A stretch of DNA of 64,000 nucleotides. It comes from Betaproteobacteria bacterium HGW-Betaproteobacteria-7 (GTDB lineage: Bacteria > Pseudomonadota > Gammaproteobacteria > Burkholderiales > Rhodocyclaceae). The notes under the pieces are model-generated. The model saw nothing but the letters and a program-made list of their open reading frames with translations. It searched no databases and was not told where the DNA came from. Below, one piece after another: positions 45,202 through 54,282 of the stretch (positions are counted from its first letter, which is position 1; the number at the start of each line of letters is the position of its first letter). The stretch covers positions 113,862-177,861 of the forward strand of contig PHCE01000006.1 in the NCBI GenBank assembly GCA_002840765.1. The letters are read 5' to 3'. The translations under genes and the position numbers were made by a program.

Positions 45202-46704
45202 TTACGCCACCTTCAAAGTATCGGCTTGCGGCAGCAATTTGCCGGTCGCCGCGATTTCCTTGTACACCGCCATCACCGCTTCCTCAATCGGCTCCATCGC
45301 GTGTTCGCCATTCGGCGCGATGCCGGCGGCTTCCAGCTTGGCCCAGGGTTCGTAGCCGACCTTGGAGCAGAGCACGACCTCGCAGCCTTCAAGCACGCGG
45401 ATGTTGCGGTCAAGCAGGGATTCCGTCGCCCCGGCATCGACCATGTCGCCATCGCCGCAGGCATCCATGCCGCCGCAGTACAGCTCGGTCTTGCGGTGGC
45501 TGATGAAGCGCACGCCTTCCGGTGAGGCTTCGTAGATCAGGAATTCCTTGGCGTGACCGAAGTGCTCGGCCACGACACCGTTCTTGCCGGCAACCGCCAT
45601 CAGCACCGGCCGCGAACCCTCCGGAATACCGGTGGCCTTCGGCTTGACGACGCCGCGCTGGGCGTCCAGCTTCTCGAGAATCTCGTCGTGCACCACCTTG
45701 CGGCGGACCATCGCGGCTTCGTAATCGACCTCCATGACGTCGATCTTGTCGAGCGTGAACTCGTCGCCGCGATCTTCACCCAGCAGGCCGACCGCATCGG
45801 CGCGGCACTGGCGGCAGTGGCGCATCATCGCCATGTCGCCGGCGCAGGCATCCTGCAGGTCCTGCAGCATTTCCGGCGTCGGTTCCGGCTGCTCCATGAT
45901 GCCGTAGTAGGTGCCGTGTTCGGCCTCGGCGATCAGCGGCATGACGTTGTGCAGGAAGGCGCCCTTGGCCTTGACGATCTTCGAGACTTCCTTCAGATGC
46001 TCGTCATTGACGCCCGGGATCAGCACCGAGTTGACCTTCACCAGGATGCCCCGGTCGGTCAGCATCTGCAGGCCTTTCTGCTGCTGTTCGATGAGAATCC
46101 GCGCGCCTTCGATGCCAAAGATGCGTTTGTTCTCCCAGAAGATCCACGGATAGATCTTGGCGCCCACTTCCGGATCGACACAGTTGATGGTGATCGTCAC
46201 GTGGTCGATGTTGTGCTTGGCGATTTCGTCGACGTACTGGGGCAAGGTCAGCCCGTTGGTCGACACGCACAGCTTGATGTCCGGGGCGCGCGCGGAGAGC
46301 TGTTCGAACGTCTCGAAAGTGCGACCCGGATTGGCCAGGGGGTCTCCGGGTCCGGCGATGCCGAGCACCGTCATCTGGGGAATCTCGGCGGCCACGGCGA
46401 GTACCTTCTTGATCGCCTGGTCCGGCGTCAGCAGTTCGGAAACGACGCCCGGTCGGGATTCGTTGGAACAGTCGTACTTGCGATTGCAGTAGTTGCACTG
46501 GATGTTGCAGGCGGGGGCGACGGCCACGTGCATGCGGGCGAAGTAGTGGTGCGCTTCTTCCGAGTAGCAGGGATGGTCCTGGACCTTGGCCCGGATGTGA
46601 TCCGGCAGGTGGGAGAGGGCGTCAGGCGCCGTGCCGCAACCGCTGGAGGCGCAACCACCGCTCTCGGCGGCTGCTGCGGTATTGCTGATAACGGGAAGTT
46701 CCAC
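45202..46704 (-). CDS. nifB: FeMo-cofactor biosynthesis radical-SAM protein NifB
   Basis: 500 residues. The radical-SAM cluster is CNIQCNYCNRKYDC; GIAGPGDPLANP and NHxx-type segments follow. The C-terminal 110 residues form the NifX-like cofactor-binding domain (VAGKNGVVAEHFGHAKEF). It makes the 8Fe-9S-C NifB-co. GTG 46704 is chosen because GAGGAG lies 8 bases before it. It heads nifB-fdxN-nifO-fprA-fdx-FeSII-nifQ-draG. Confidence 0.97.
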   Translation of the reverse strand: MELPVISNTAAAAESGGCASSGCGTAPDALSHLPDHIRAKVQDHPCYSEEAHHYFARMHVAVAPACNIQCNYCNRKYDCSNESRPGVVSELLTPDQAIKKVLAVAAEIPQMTVLGIAGPGDPLANPGRTFETFEQLSARAPDIKLCVSTNGLTLPQYVDEIAKHNIDHVTITINCVDPEVGAKIYPWIFWENKRIFGIEGARILIEQQQKGLQMLTDRGILVKVNSVLIPGVNDEHLKEVSKIVKAKGAFLHNVMPLIAEAEHGTYYGIMEQPEPTPEMLQDLQDACAGDMAMMRHCRQCRADAVGLLGEDRGDEFTLDKIDVMEVDYEAAMVRRKVVHDEILEKLDAQRGVVKPKATGIPEGSRPVLMAVAGKNGVVAEHFGHAKEFLIYEASPEGVRFISHRKTELYCGGMDACGDGDMVDAGATESLLDRNIRVLEGCEVVLCSKVGYEPWAKLEAAGIAPNGEHAMEPIEEAVMAVYKEIAATGKLLPQADTLKVA

Positions 46705-46740
46705 GATGAAGGCTCCTCGAATGCTGTCCGCAGCCTTTTC

Positions 46741-46756
46741 AGCAAGCGCTGTGCCA
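46741..46756 (-). promoter_or_regulatory. sigma-54 promoter of nifB
   Basis: Minus-strand TGGCACAGCGCTTGCT: perfect -24 TGGCAC and -12 TTGCT with GG-N10-GC spacing, 37 bases before GTG 46704. Confidence 0.9.
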
Positions 46757-46818
46757 ACAGGGAAAGCCGATAAAAAACAAGGAACTGCAAAATCGTCGTC
46801 GGCGCCCTGTATGGCCGT

Positions 46819-46834
46819 TGTCGTGAATGTGACA
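46819..46834 (-). promoter_or_regulatory. NifA site for nifB
   Basis: TGTCGTGAATGTGACA fits TGT-N10-ACA, 62 bases beyond the -24 box. It could also serve the divergent kinase, though no plus-strand -24/-12 element is seen. Confidence 0.83.
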
Positions 46835-46890
46835 AGTCGTGGCGTTCGTCGGCCGGCCCGCCTAGAATGGACAAAAATCCCGAGGGCACC

Positions 46891-46977
46891 ATGAAAACAT
46901 CCGGAGACAATCCCGCCCGCCGTCAGCCGCCGCTGGCGCCCGCAGCCATCGATTCCCAGCCGGGAGGCGAGGCATGA
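46891..46977 (+). CDS. possible 28-residue leader peptide of the hemerythrin kinase
   Basis: ATG 46891 is preceded by GAGGGC and opens 28 codons ending in TGA that overlaps the kinase start (ATGA at 46974). The peptide is Ala/Pro-rich with no recognisable motif. It may only provide translational coupling; it could also be chance. Confidence 0.35.
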   Translation: MKTSGDNPARRQPPLAPAAIDSQPGGEA

Positions 46978-49022
46978 GCGGAAGCACGGGCGGCACACCA
47001 GCCGCCGTCATGGAAACCTTTGTCTGGAACGACCGTTTCCTGACCGGCGAAGCCACCGTCGACGACGAACACAAGGAACTGGTCCGCATCATCAACTGGG
47101 TCGGCAGCCTGCAGGCCCGCCAGGGCGTCCTCCCCGAGGAGCTGCACGCGGTGTTCGACCAGCTGGTGCAGTACGCGGTGTTGCACTTCGCCCATGAAGA
47201 AGAGTTGATGGCCGAGAGTGGCGTGGACGAGCGGCATGTCAGCCTGCACCGCTCGATTCACCGCGATTTCGCCAGCCAGGTGACGAACATGCGCGAAATG
47301 GCCCTGAGCACTGGTGATAGCGAATTCCTGCTGCGCTTCCTGACCAACTGGCTGGCCTACCACATCCTCGGCACCGACCAGGCGATGACCCGGCAGGTGC
47401 AGGCCATCCGTCGCGGCCTGACAGCTGCCGCCGCCTGGGAGGCGGAGCGCAGCCACAAGACTGATCCGGCAACGGCCAACTTGCTTGATGCGCTGAATTC
47501 GCTGTACCGGGTAATTGCCTCGCGCAACCAGGCACTGGTCGAAATCAACCGCAGCCTGGAACAGCGGGTCGCCGAACGCACCGCCGCCCTGAGCGCCGCC
47601 AACCTGCAGCTGACGGTTGAGCACGGCGAACTGAAGACGGCCCTCGATACGGTGAAGGCCACGCAATTGCGGCTGATCGAATCGGAGCGCAAGCGCTCGC
47701 TCGAATCGAAGCGCTACCTGGAGCAGTTCCTCGCCCAGATCGTCGATGGTGATCCGGTGCCGACGCTGGTCATCAATGCCGAACACAAGGTCACCCACTG
47801 GAACAAGGCCTGCGCTGCGATCAGCGGCGTACCGGCGACCGAGATGATCGGTACCAACCGCCAGTGGTCGGCCTTCTACCCGCAGGAGCGGCCGCTGATG
47901 GCCGACCTCATCGTCAGCGGCGAAGTCGAGCGGCTCGACGCCTTCTACCACAGCAGCCTGCGCCGCTCGGCGATCATCCCCGACGCCTGGGAGGCTGAGA
48001 GTTTCTTTGCCAACTTCGGCGATGGCGGCCGCTGGCTGTACTTCACCGCCGCGCCGCTGCGCGATGGTAGCGGCCGCATCATCGGCGCCATCGAAACCCT
48101 GCAGGACGTCACTGAACGGCACAAGGCGGAAGAGGGGCTGCGTCAGCACCAGACGCACCTGGAAGAACTGGTTGCCCGGCGCACGGCGCAGTTGACCGAC
48201 GCCAAGGAGCAGCTGGTGCAGCAGGAGAAACTCGCCTCCATCGGCCAGCTGGCGGCCGGCGTCGCGCACGAGATCAACAACCCGATCGGCTTCGTGCATT
48301 CCAACATCGGCACCCTGGAAAGCTACCTGGGCGACTTGTTCGCCCTGCTCCAGGCCTACCAGGAGGCCGAGCCGTTCATCGCTGACGCGGCGGCGGCGGC
48401 GCGCCTGAAAGCGATGCGCGAGAAGATGGACTTGCCTTACCTGCGCCAGGACATTCCGCAACTGGTCGGCGAATCGAAGGACGGCATCACCCGCGTCAAG
48501 AAAATCGTCCAGGACCTGAAGGACTTTTCTCGCGTCGATAGCAGTCAGGAATGGCAGTTTGCCGATCTGCACCAGGGCATCGACTCCACAGTCAACATCG
48601 TTGCCAACGAGATCCGCTACAAGGCCGATGTGGTCAAGGAATACGGCCAGCTACCGCAAGTCGAATGCCTGGCTTCGCAACTCAACCAGGTGTTCATGAA
48701 CCTGCTGGTCAACGCCGCCCACGCCATGGGCGAGCAGCGCGGCACCATCACCATCCGCACCGGGGTCGCCGGCGACAGCGTCTGGCTGGAGTTCGCCGAC
48801 ACCGGCAGTGGCATTCCGGAAGCCATCCGACAGAAGATCTTCGATCCCTTCTTCACCACCAAGCCGGTCGGCAAGGGCACCGGCCTCGGTCTCTCACTGT
48901 CCTACGGCGTGATCCAGAAGCACCACGGGCGGATCGAGGTCGACAGCACGGTCGGCCAGGGCAGCACCTTCCGCATCACGCTGCCGGTGCGCCACATCGA
49001 ACCGGCCGGCGGCGGTCAGTAA
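46974..49022 (+). CDS. hemerythrin-PAS sensor histidine kinase
   Basis: 682 residues, no membrane segment. An N-terminal hemerythrin domain keeps its ligands ([34 protein letters not shown]). Then come a coiled coil (about 190-235), a PAS domain (about 240-380), a second coil, HisKA with [16 protein letters not shown], and HATPase_c ([18 protein letters not shown]). The di-iron domain makes it a likely O2 or redox sensor. GGGAGG precedes ATG 46974. It is divergent from nifB; no cognate regulator is adjacent. Confidence 0.93.
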   Translation: MSGSTGGTPAAVMETFVWNDRFLTGEATVDDEHKELVRIINWVGSLQARQGVLPEELHAVFDQLVQYAVLHFAHEEELMAESGVDERHVSLHRSIHRDFASQVTNMREMALSTGDSEFLLRFLTNWLAYHILGTDQAMTRQVQAIRRGLTAAAAWEAERSHKTDPATANLLDALNSLYRVIASRNQALVEINRSLEQRVAERTAALSAANLQLTVEHGELKTALDTVKATQLRLIESERKRSLESKRYLEQFLAQIVDGDPVPTLVINAEHKVTHWNKACAAISGVPATEMIGTNRQWSAFYPQERPLMADLIVSGEVERLDAFYHSSLRRSAIIPDAWEAESFFANFGDGGRWLYFTAAPLRDGSGRIIGAIETLQDVTERHKAEEGLRQHQTHLEELVARRTAQLTDAKEQLVQQEKLASIGQLAAGVAHEINNPIGFVHSNIGTLESYLGDLFALLQAYQEAEPFIADAAAAARLKAMREKMDLPYLRQDIPQLVGESKDGITRVKKIVQDLKDFSRVDSSQEWQFADLHQGIDSTVNIVANEIRYKADVVKEYGQLPQVECLASQLNQVFMNLLVNAAHAMGEQRGTITIRTGVAGDSVWLEFADTGSGIPEAIRQKIFDPFFTTKPVGKGTGLGLSLSYGVIQKHHGRIEVDSTVGQGSTFRITLPVRHIEPAGGGQ

Positions 49023-49117
49023 GTCGCCGCTTGTCGTATTGCCGACAAGGGTGAGTTCCTTATCTGGCTGATTGCGCGAGGATTTTTTCTGGCGCCGCTC
49101 TTGCTTCGAGCAGCCTC

Positions 49118-50461
49118 ATGAAAACGCATCTCGACTGGTCGGCCTACGACACCTACGGCATGGGCGATGCCTACGCCGGCATCCCGGCGACCGGCGGCAA
49201 TTACGCCAAGGCCGTCGCCGTCTGCATGAACAACCACCAGTGCCAGCGCGACGGCAAGGGCGTCATGCGCCCGAGCTACCGCATCACCGGCGACCCGGCC
49301 CATTCCACCGGCGCCCGCGTCAAGGCCTTCAAGGCGGCGCTGAACGGCGAATTGGGCGAACAGCCTTTCATTCATCCCGACCTGGCGGCGGCGATGGACC
49401 TCTGCGTCTCCTGCAAAGGCTGCAAGAAGGAATGCCCGAGCTCCGTCGACATGACGCTGATCAAGACCGAATACCTGGCGCAGCGCAACGAACAGCAGGG
49501 CCTGCCGCGCCGCGCCCGGCTGTTCGGCGGCCTGCCGCAATGGCTGCACCGCTGGCGGCGGCCGTTGGCACTGCTGGTCGGCTGGCGCAACGCCTCGCCG
49601 TGGCTGGCCCGCCTGGCCGAACGCCGGCTCGGCATTGCCGCCAGCCGGCCGATCCCGCAACCGGCGCCGCAAGCCTTCGCCGCCACAGCGCCGGCCAGTA
49701 CCGCACCGCGCGGCAAGGTCATCCTCTTCGTCGATACCTTCAGTCATTACTACACGCCGGAAGTCGCCGCCGCTGCCCAGCGCGTGCTGACTGCCGGCGG
49801 CTATGCCGTCGAAGTCCTGCGCCCGGCCGCCGACGACGGCGAACCGGAGCGCCCGCTGTGCTGCGGGCGCACCTACCTGTCGCAAGGCATGGTCGATGCC
49901 GCCAAAGCGGAAGGCCGGCGGGTGATGGCGGCGCTGGCCCCGGCGCTGGCCGAAGGAACGCCCATCGTCGGCCTCGAACCCTCGTGCCTGCTGGCGCTGC
50001 GCGACGAGTTCTACAGCCTGTCGCTCGGCCCGGAGGTCGGCCAGCTCGGCAAGCAGGCCTTCCTGTTCGAGGAATTCCTCATGCGCGAAGGCAACAAGGG
50101 GCTGAAACTGCCGCTCAAACCGCTGCCCGGCGGCAAGGCGGTGGTGCACGGCCACTGCCACCAGAAGGCCTTCGGCGCGATGAAATCGATGAAGAAGGTG
50201 CTCGGCTGGATTCCGGAATTCGAGTTCGACATCGTCGATGCCAGTTGCTGCGGCATGTCCGGTAGCTTCGGGCTGGAAACCGAGCATGTTGAAGCCTCGC
50301 AAAAAATGGGTGAGCTGGCCTTGCTACCCGCCGTGCGCGCTGCCGCCGAAGACGCGCCGATCATTGCCGACGGCTTCTCCTGCCGCCACCAGATCAAGGA
50401 CGGCACCGGCCGCGAGGCAGTGCACGTCGCGGTGTTGCTCGACCGGGCGCTGGTCGTCTAG
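49118..50461 (+). CDS. Fe-S protein with two CCG domains (GlpC/GlcF type)
   Basis: 447 residues. LCVSCKGCKKECP binds a 4Fe-4S cluster near residue 91; an earlier CMNNHQC may provide part of a second. Two cysteine-rich CCG domains follow (PLCCGRTYLSQGM and ASCCGMSGSFG), as in heterodisulfide reductase and glycolate oxidase subunits. It resembles the C-terminal half of fused FAD/Fe-S D-lactate dehydrogenases but stands alone. The partner flavoprotein is not adjacent. Confidence 0.87.
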   Translation: MKTHLDWSAYDTYGMGDAYAGIPATGGNYAKAVAVCMNNHQCQRDGKGVMRPSYRITGDPAHSTGARVKAFKAALNGELGEQPFIHPDLAAAMDLCVSCKGCKKECPSSVDMTLIKTEYLAQRNEQQGLPRRARLFGGLPQWLHRWRRPLALLVGWRNASPWLARLAERRLGIAASRPIPQPAPQAFAATAPASTAPRGKVILFVDTFSHYYTPEVAAAAQRVLTAGGYAVEVLRPAADDGEPERPLCCGRTYLSQGMVDAAKAEGRRVMAALAPALAEGTPIVGLEPSCLLALRDEFYSLSLGPEVGQLGKQAFLFEEFLMREGNKGLKLPLKPLPGGKAVVHGHCHQKAFGAMKSMKKVLGWIPEFEFDIVDASCCGMSGSFGLETEHVEASQKMGELALLPAVRAAAEDAPIIADGFSCRHQIKDGTGREAVHVAVLLDRALVV

Positions 50462-50862
50462 TTACCGGCGGGCAGCCAGCGGCGGAACAGGCTGGGCGCC
50501 AGCAGCAGCCAGAGCAGTACCAGCGCCCACAATTGGCCGCCGGCGAGGTCGTAGTTGGCCAGCAGCGCCGACCATGAATGGCCGCCGACATAGTGGAAGA
50601 ACAGGAATTCGAAGGCGACGGTCAGCCCCATCCACAGCAGGCCGATGCCCAGCGCCGCGCCGCCCGAAGCCGGCGGCCGGCGGCGCAGGAAGAACCACAT
50701 GACCAGGCCGAGCAGCGCGATGGCACTGAGCGTCGATAACTGCTGCGCCGTCCTGTCGTCGGTCAGCGGGCCGTAGGCCACCTCGCGCAGCACACCGTTG
50801 CCGACTGCAACCGCCAGCATCGCCAGCCAGGCCTGCAGGTAATGGCCGAGGTTACGCATCAC
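50458..50862 (-). CDS. small membrane protein, unrecognised
   Basis: 134 residues with four hydrophobic segments and a basic RRRPP turn between the second and third. No family is recognised. It is convergent with the Fe-S protein gene (4-base overlap) and 10 bases after the next small gene. Confidence 0.72.
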   Translation of the reverse strand: MMRNLGHYLQAWLAMLAVAVGNGVLREVAYGPLTDDRTAQQLSTLSAIALLGLVMWFFLRRRPPASGGAALGIGLLWMGLTVAFEFLFFHYVGGHSWSALLANYDLAGGQLWALVLLWLLLAPSLFRRWLPAGN

Positions 50863-50872
50863 CGCTGGCGGG

Positions 50873-51151
50873 TCACTTCAGGTCGGACGGCTGGCGCACG
50901 AACACCATGCCCAAGGCGCCAATCGACACGACATGGCCATTGACCGTGGTGTACGAGGCGACACCCAAAGGGTGGTAGGTGGAAGTAAAGGCCGCCAGCG
51001 CCCCGATGCCGAGCAGGCCGGCAAGCGGACTGCGTTCGGCGACGGCGCTACGGATCTCGGTACGGTGCTGTTCCGGCGAAGGGTTGAGGACGAAGGCGGC
51101 AACGACGACGGCAGCGCCGACGGCGGCCGAAATCAGGGATATCTTGGGCAT
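50873..51151 (-). CDS. small protein with one N-terminal membrane segment
   Basis: 92 residues from ATG 51151. ISLISAAVGAAVVVAAFVL is a membrane anchor or uncleaved signal; the rest is Gly/Ala-rich and hydrophobic. Not recognised. It probably belongs to one minus-strand transcript with its neighbours. Confidence 0.6.
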   Translation of the reverse strand: MPKISLISAAVGAAVVVAAFVLNPSPEQHRTEIRSAVAERSPLAGLLGIGALAAFTSTYHPLGVASYTTVNGHVVSIGALGMVFVRQPSDLK

Positions 51152-51194
51152 GGCGGACCTCACGGAAAACGGGCAAGTCTAAAGCAAGGCCGCC

Positions 51195-51680
51195 TCAGTG
51201 CGCGCGGTGTTCGCTGCGTGTCAGCGCGAAGACTAAGGTCAGGGCGAACGCCAACAGCAGCAACCACTTGGCGCTGGCGCTGCCGGTGGCCAGCAGGTAG
51301 GGCCAGGTGATGGCAAAGCGCGGCGCCGCGGTCAGCCACCAGTGACAGGCGTTCTCCGTCGCGTCGAACGTGGCGGCCAGCGGCAGGGCCCAGGTCGCCC
51401 AGCGCCGGCCGGCAGCACCCAGCGCCTGAAAAACCTGCGTGCGCCGGGCGAGCAGGTAGCCGAACAGTCCATAGCTCAGCAACAGCAGGTAATCCGCCGG
51501 CAGGTGGGCGCGGAAGCGCGGCAACTGCTCGGGTGACCAGAGATGGATCACCTCGCCGAAGGCCCGTGGGGTGAAGGCGAACTGCAGGACCAGCACACCG
51601 GGCGAAAGCGGCGCCAGATACCAGGCGATCCCGCCGGCCAGGGCGGCCGTGGCGAGAGCGGTCAGCCAGACGAGCGGCAT
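51195..51680 (-). CDS. integral membrane protein, unrecognised
   Basis: 161 residues from ATG 51680 (GTG 51701 would add seven), about five hydrophobic segments. No domain is recognised. Its 5' region runs into the broken end of the DHFR-like gene at about 51,715, marking the boundary between core chromosome and accessory DNA. Confidence 0.65.
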   Translation of the reverse strand: MPLVWLTALATAALAGGIAWYLAPLSPGVLVLQFAFTPRAFGEVIHLWSPEQLPRFRAHLPADYLLLLSYGLFGYLLARRTQVFQALGAAGRRWATWALPLAATFDATENACHWWLTAAPRFAITWPYLLATGSASAKWLLLLAFALTLVFALTRSEHRAH

Positions 51681-52009
51681 GGTATGGACGACGGGCTGCA
51701 CATCGCCGTCGGTGTCTCGTTGGTCACCGCGATATTTGGCGACAGATCGGGCGGCAAAGCGATTTCTCGACGACTCATAACCACGACCGGCGTCGAACCG
51801 TAGGGCCAGGAGTCGAAGGCAAGAACCTGTTCAAAAGTATTCCGCCCCATAGCCAACGCATCGACGTCGGCCATGAACTGGCCGTAGCCGCAATCCTCGC
51901 CCGATGGCACGGCCTTGTTCGCCTCCTCCAGCCAGTCGATGCGCCCATCGCCTCGAGCGATGAAACCGTCAAGGCTGGTGGCGATGAACACTGAACATCT
52001 GGTCGTCAC
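51662..52009 (-). pseudogene. 3'-truncated DHFR/RibD-C-like reductase
   Basis: The frame from ATG 52009 begins as a RibD C-terminal/dihydrofolate-reductase-family protein (IATSLDGFIARGDGRIDWL, ALAMGRNTFEQVLAF, PVVVMSR). After about residue 98 the similarity stops and the frame ends within the next gene's 5' region. Family members run to about 175 residues. About 70 C-terminal residues, including the VDGG segment, are missing, so it is probably inactive. Confidence 0.75.
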
Positions 52010-52068
52010 GGTTAATCCTTTGCCGCCTACGTAAAGTTAAGGGCGGCGAGGCCGCCTGGTGCGCTATC

Positions 52069-52542
52069 TCAGAGCGCCGCTTGCCTTGGCTCACAACGAA
52101 CTTCGGTCTTGACGGAGTTGGCGATGAAGCACGCGTCGTGCGCCAGATGATGAAGCTTATGCAACTCGGTGTCGGTCGGCGTCGATTCTCCCGAGAAATG
52201 AACTTCGGGGCGAAGGGTGACGACCGTCATCATCAGCTTGCCGTCAGCATTTTTGGCCATCACGCCCTCTGCCGCATCTTGATAGTCATCGACCACGAAG
52301 CCGTGTTCAGCGGCGATGGCGAGAAACCACAACATGTGGCAACTGGACAGGGATGCGACAAAGGCCTCCTCGGGATCGACGGCGTCCAGTGCCGAATAGG
52401 GCACAGGGACGACATGCGGCGAAGACGAGCCAGCGATTTCGATGCCACTGTCGAAGCGGAGAATATGCTTTCGACTGTAGCGATTGTCGATGAACTTCTG
52501 CCCTGACCGTGCCCAGAGAACTTCAGCGGTGTAGATGGCCAT
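52069..52542 (-). CDS. OsmC-family peroxiredoxin-like protein
   Basis: 157 residues. The two redox cysteines are in SLSSCHMLWF and DACFIANSV, as in OsmC/Ohr thiol peroxidases, with FRYSRKHI-type basic residues in the N-terminal strand. It follows the GNAT gene by 25 bases with no attC between, so both would share one cassette or lie at the distal array edge. Confidence 0.88.
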   Translation of the reverse strand: MAIYTAEVLWARSGQKFIDNRYSRKHILRFDSGIEIAGSSSPHVVPVPYSALDAVDPEEAFVASLSSCHMLWFLAIAAEHGFVVDDYQDAAEGVMAKNADGKLMMTVVTLRPEVHFSGESTPTDTELHKLHHLAHDACFIANSVKTEVRCEPRQAAL

Positions 52543-52567
52543 AGTGGTTTGCGCTCCAATGTTCAAA

Positions 52568-53053
52568 TTAACTGCGCAGCTGTGCCGCGTCGCCAGGCTT
52601 CCGCATGGCGAATCTTCGGAAGCTGACGCCACGCCTGACCACGTTTTGCTCCTCCGTGATCTCAAAACCATGCCGCGAGAAGAATGGAGCCGCCACGAGG
52701 CTGGCTTCAGTGAAGAGCTCGGCAGTTCGAGCGGCACCAGACATTTGCACCGATGCCTCACGCAGCAACGCCGACGCGACGCCCCTCCGCGCAGCAGAAG
52801 GCGCTGTATAAAGAAGGTCAATGTGCCCGTTCTTTTCAAACGAAATGAAACCAAGGTAGGAATCGTCATCCACCGCCACGATGGTGCGAAGTGCTCCGAA
52901 TCGATCGCGCCACTCATCGATATTTGGCGGAATCGGCGCCCACGCACGACATTGCTCGGCATCGTATTGGGTCGCTGCCAAGGTATGGACCGATGCAGTG
53001 AACAAGGCGACAAGACCCTCCACATCCGCTTTCCTGTACCGGCGTAGCTTCAC
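52568..53053 (-). CDS. GNAT-family N-acetyltransferase
   Basis: 161 residues. GTG 53053 is preferred (GAGGAG upstream). The acetyl-CoA loop is LYTAPSAARRGVASALL. The RxYRKADVEGLVALF start and C-terminal FFSRHGFEI are typical of YafP-like GNATs. Substrate unknown. Its leader contains the R' core of the next attC. Confidence 0.88.
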   Translation of the reverse strand: MKLRRYRKADVEGLVALFTASVHTLAATQYDAEQCRAWAPIPPNIDEWRDRFGALRTIVAVDDDSYLGFISFEKNGHIDLLYTAPSAARRGVASALLREASVQMSGAARTAELFTEASLVAAPFFSRHGFEITEEQNVVRRGVSFRRFAMRKPGDAAQLRS

Positions 53054-53071
53054 AGCAATGTTCTCCTCAAG

Positions 53072-53153
53072 GCTCAACGTTTGAATCCGCAGGCCGCGCG
53101 GCTAATACGCAAGCCCGGGGAATGCCGGGCGATTCACGGGCTGGACGTTGCGG
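53072..53153 (-). other. integron attC of the tautomerase cassette
   Basis: Minus-strand R'' CCGCAAC to R' GTTGAGC, 82 bases. The arms pair as CAACGT/ACGTTG and TGAATC/GATTCA around a GC-rich loop. It is the leftmost convincing attC. Confidence 0.7.
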
Positions 53154-53351
53154 TCATTTCAACTTTTTCCAATCGTCGGTAAGTAGGCCGGCAAATCCCC
53201 AATCGTCTTCATTTATCTCCTGAATGACGATATGCGTATGTTCTGGCTTCTTGCCGAGTACACGTACCAGTGAATCGGTGATCTCCTTCACCAATTGGGC
53301 CTTTTGCTCGCGCGTCGCGCCAGTCGTGATTTGCAAGTTTACGTAGGGCAT
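53154..53351 (-). CDS. 4-oxalocrotonate-tautomerase-family protein
   Basis: 65 residues starting MPYVNLQITTGATREQK, so Pro1 would be the catalytic base after Met removal. KPEHTHIVIQEINEDDWGFAG is the usual second half. These small enzymes interconvert keto and enol acids. It is a cassette gene whose stop directly precedes its attC. Confidence 0.92.
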   Translation of the reverse strand: MPYVNLQITTGATREQKAQLVKEITDSLVRVLGKKPEHTHIVIQEINEDDWGFAGLLTDDWKKLK

Positions 53352-53414
53352 GTTTCCTCACTTTTCAAAAGTGTCCGGCTAGCAATTGTGCACCATTGCC
53401 GACCACCTCAGGTT

Positions 53415-54104
53415 CTAGGCGGCCACGCCAAACAATGCTCCAACTCCAGCGGTCAACGCCATTGCCAGAGCGCCCCAAAACGTGACGCGCCTGACAGAGG
53501 CAATCACGGGTGAGCCGCCTACGCGTGCTGCCAGAAGGCCCAATAGCGCAAGAAAAAAGAGTGAGCTGCCGGCCAGCCCCCACATGAGTAGAGATACGGG
53601 AAGCAAGAGAACCATCAGGAGAGGCAGGGCTGCGCCGACTGCAAACGTACCCGCCGAGGCCAGAGCTGCTTGCACGGGTTTCGCGGCCAGCGTGTCCGAT
53701 ATGCCCAGCTCGTCTCGTGCGTGTGCGGCAAGGGCATCATGCTGCATCAGTTGCGTGGCCACGCTCGACGCCAGCGCTTCATCGAGTCCACGCTCGGCGT
53801 AGATGGCCATGAGTTCTGCGTGCTCCTGGGTTGGATTTGCGGCCAACTCCTTACCCTCCCGTGCCAGATCCGCGCGCTCAGTATCAGACTGCGAACTGAC
53901 CGAGACATACTCGCCAGCCGCCATTGACATCGCTCCGGCGACAAGGCCGGCGACGCCTGCCACCAGAATGCCCTTGGTATCCGCTCCTGCCGCAGCGACA
54001 CCCAGCACAAGGCTGGCTGTAGAAACAATCCCGTCGTTCGCGCCAAGAACGGCAGCTCGGAGCCAACCTGTCCGGTGAGTTCTGTGTCTCTCGATGTGTC
54101 GCAT
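53415..54104 (-). CDS. VIT1/CCC1-family metal transporter
   Basis: 229 residues. LRAAVLGANDGIVSTASLVLGV and AGAMSMAAGEYVSVSSQSDTE are the hallmark first segments of VIT1/CCC1 iron/manganese transporters; a soluble region (about 80-150) and three C-terminal segments follow. Its ATG arises at a TTATGC core-like sequence. I find no good attC after it. Confidence 0.92.
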   Translation of the reverse strand: MRHIERHRTHRTGWLRAAVLGANDGIVSTASLVLGVAAAGADTKGILVAGVAGLVAGAMSMAAGEYVSVSSQSDTERADLAREGKELAANPTQEHAELMAIYAERGLDEALASSVATQLMQHDALAAHARDELGISDTLAAKPVQAALASAGTFAVGAALPLLMVLLLPVSLLMWGLAGSSLFFLALLGLLAARVGGSPVIASVRRVTFWGALAMALTAGVGALFGVAA

Positions 54105-54137
54105 AACGTTTACCGATGATAAGAGGACTGTTTTGCC

Positions 54138-54205
54138 GCGTAACGTCTGACTTCACAGGCCTTCGCGGAGATCCGGTGGAACGATTGGTTCGCGAAGTCG
54201 GCCGA
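54138..54205 (-). other. degenerate attC-like site
   Basis: On the plus strand GCGTAACGTCTGACTTCACA resembles the R' arm of the attC at 57241, and CGCGAAGTC returns as the paired arm. The R'' core is not clean, so it is probably decayed. It lies in the 178-base gap between the DinB-like and VIT1-like genes, which holds no other gene. Confidence 0.45.
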
Positions 54206-54282
54206 GGCCGCAAATCGCCCGAAAGACGCTCCGGGAGATTCACTTAAATCAATCACTTTATTGCCCTTGAGAGCGCTCGCCG

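Noticed and set aside
46835..46973. Sigma-54 promoter for the hemerythrin kinase on the plus strand
   Set aside because: No GG-N10-GC element was found in that direction, so NifA control of this gene is not supported.
52010..52068. attC after the OsmC gene (GCCTACGTAAAGTTAAGGGC)
   Set aside because: A GGCGG/CCGCC stem is present but no matching core sites; not enough to call.
53352..53414. attC after the VIT1-like gene
   Set aside because: No R'/R'' pair; only a CACTTTTCAAAAGTG palindrome is present. The gene may have lost its attC or share a cassette with the tautomerase gene.
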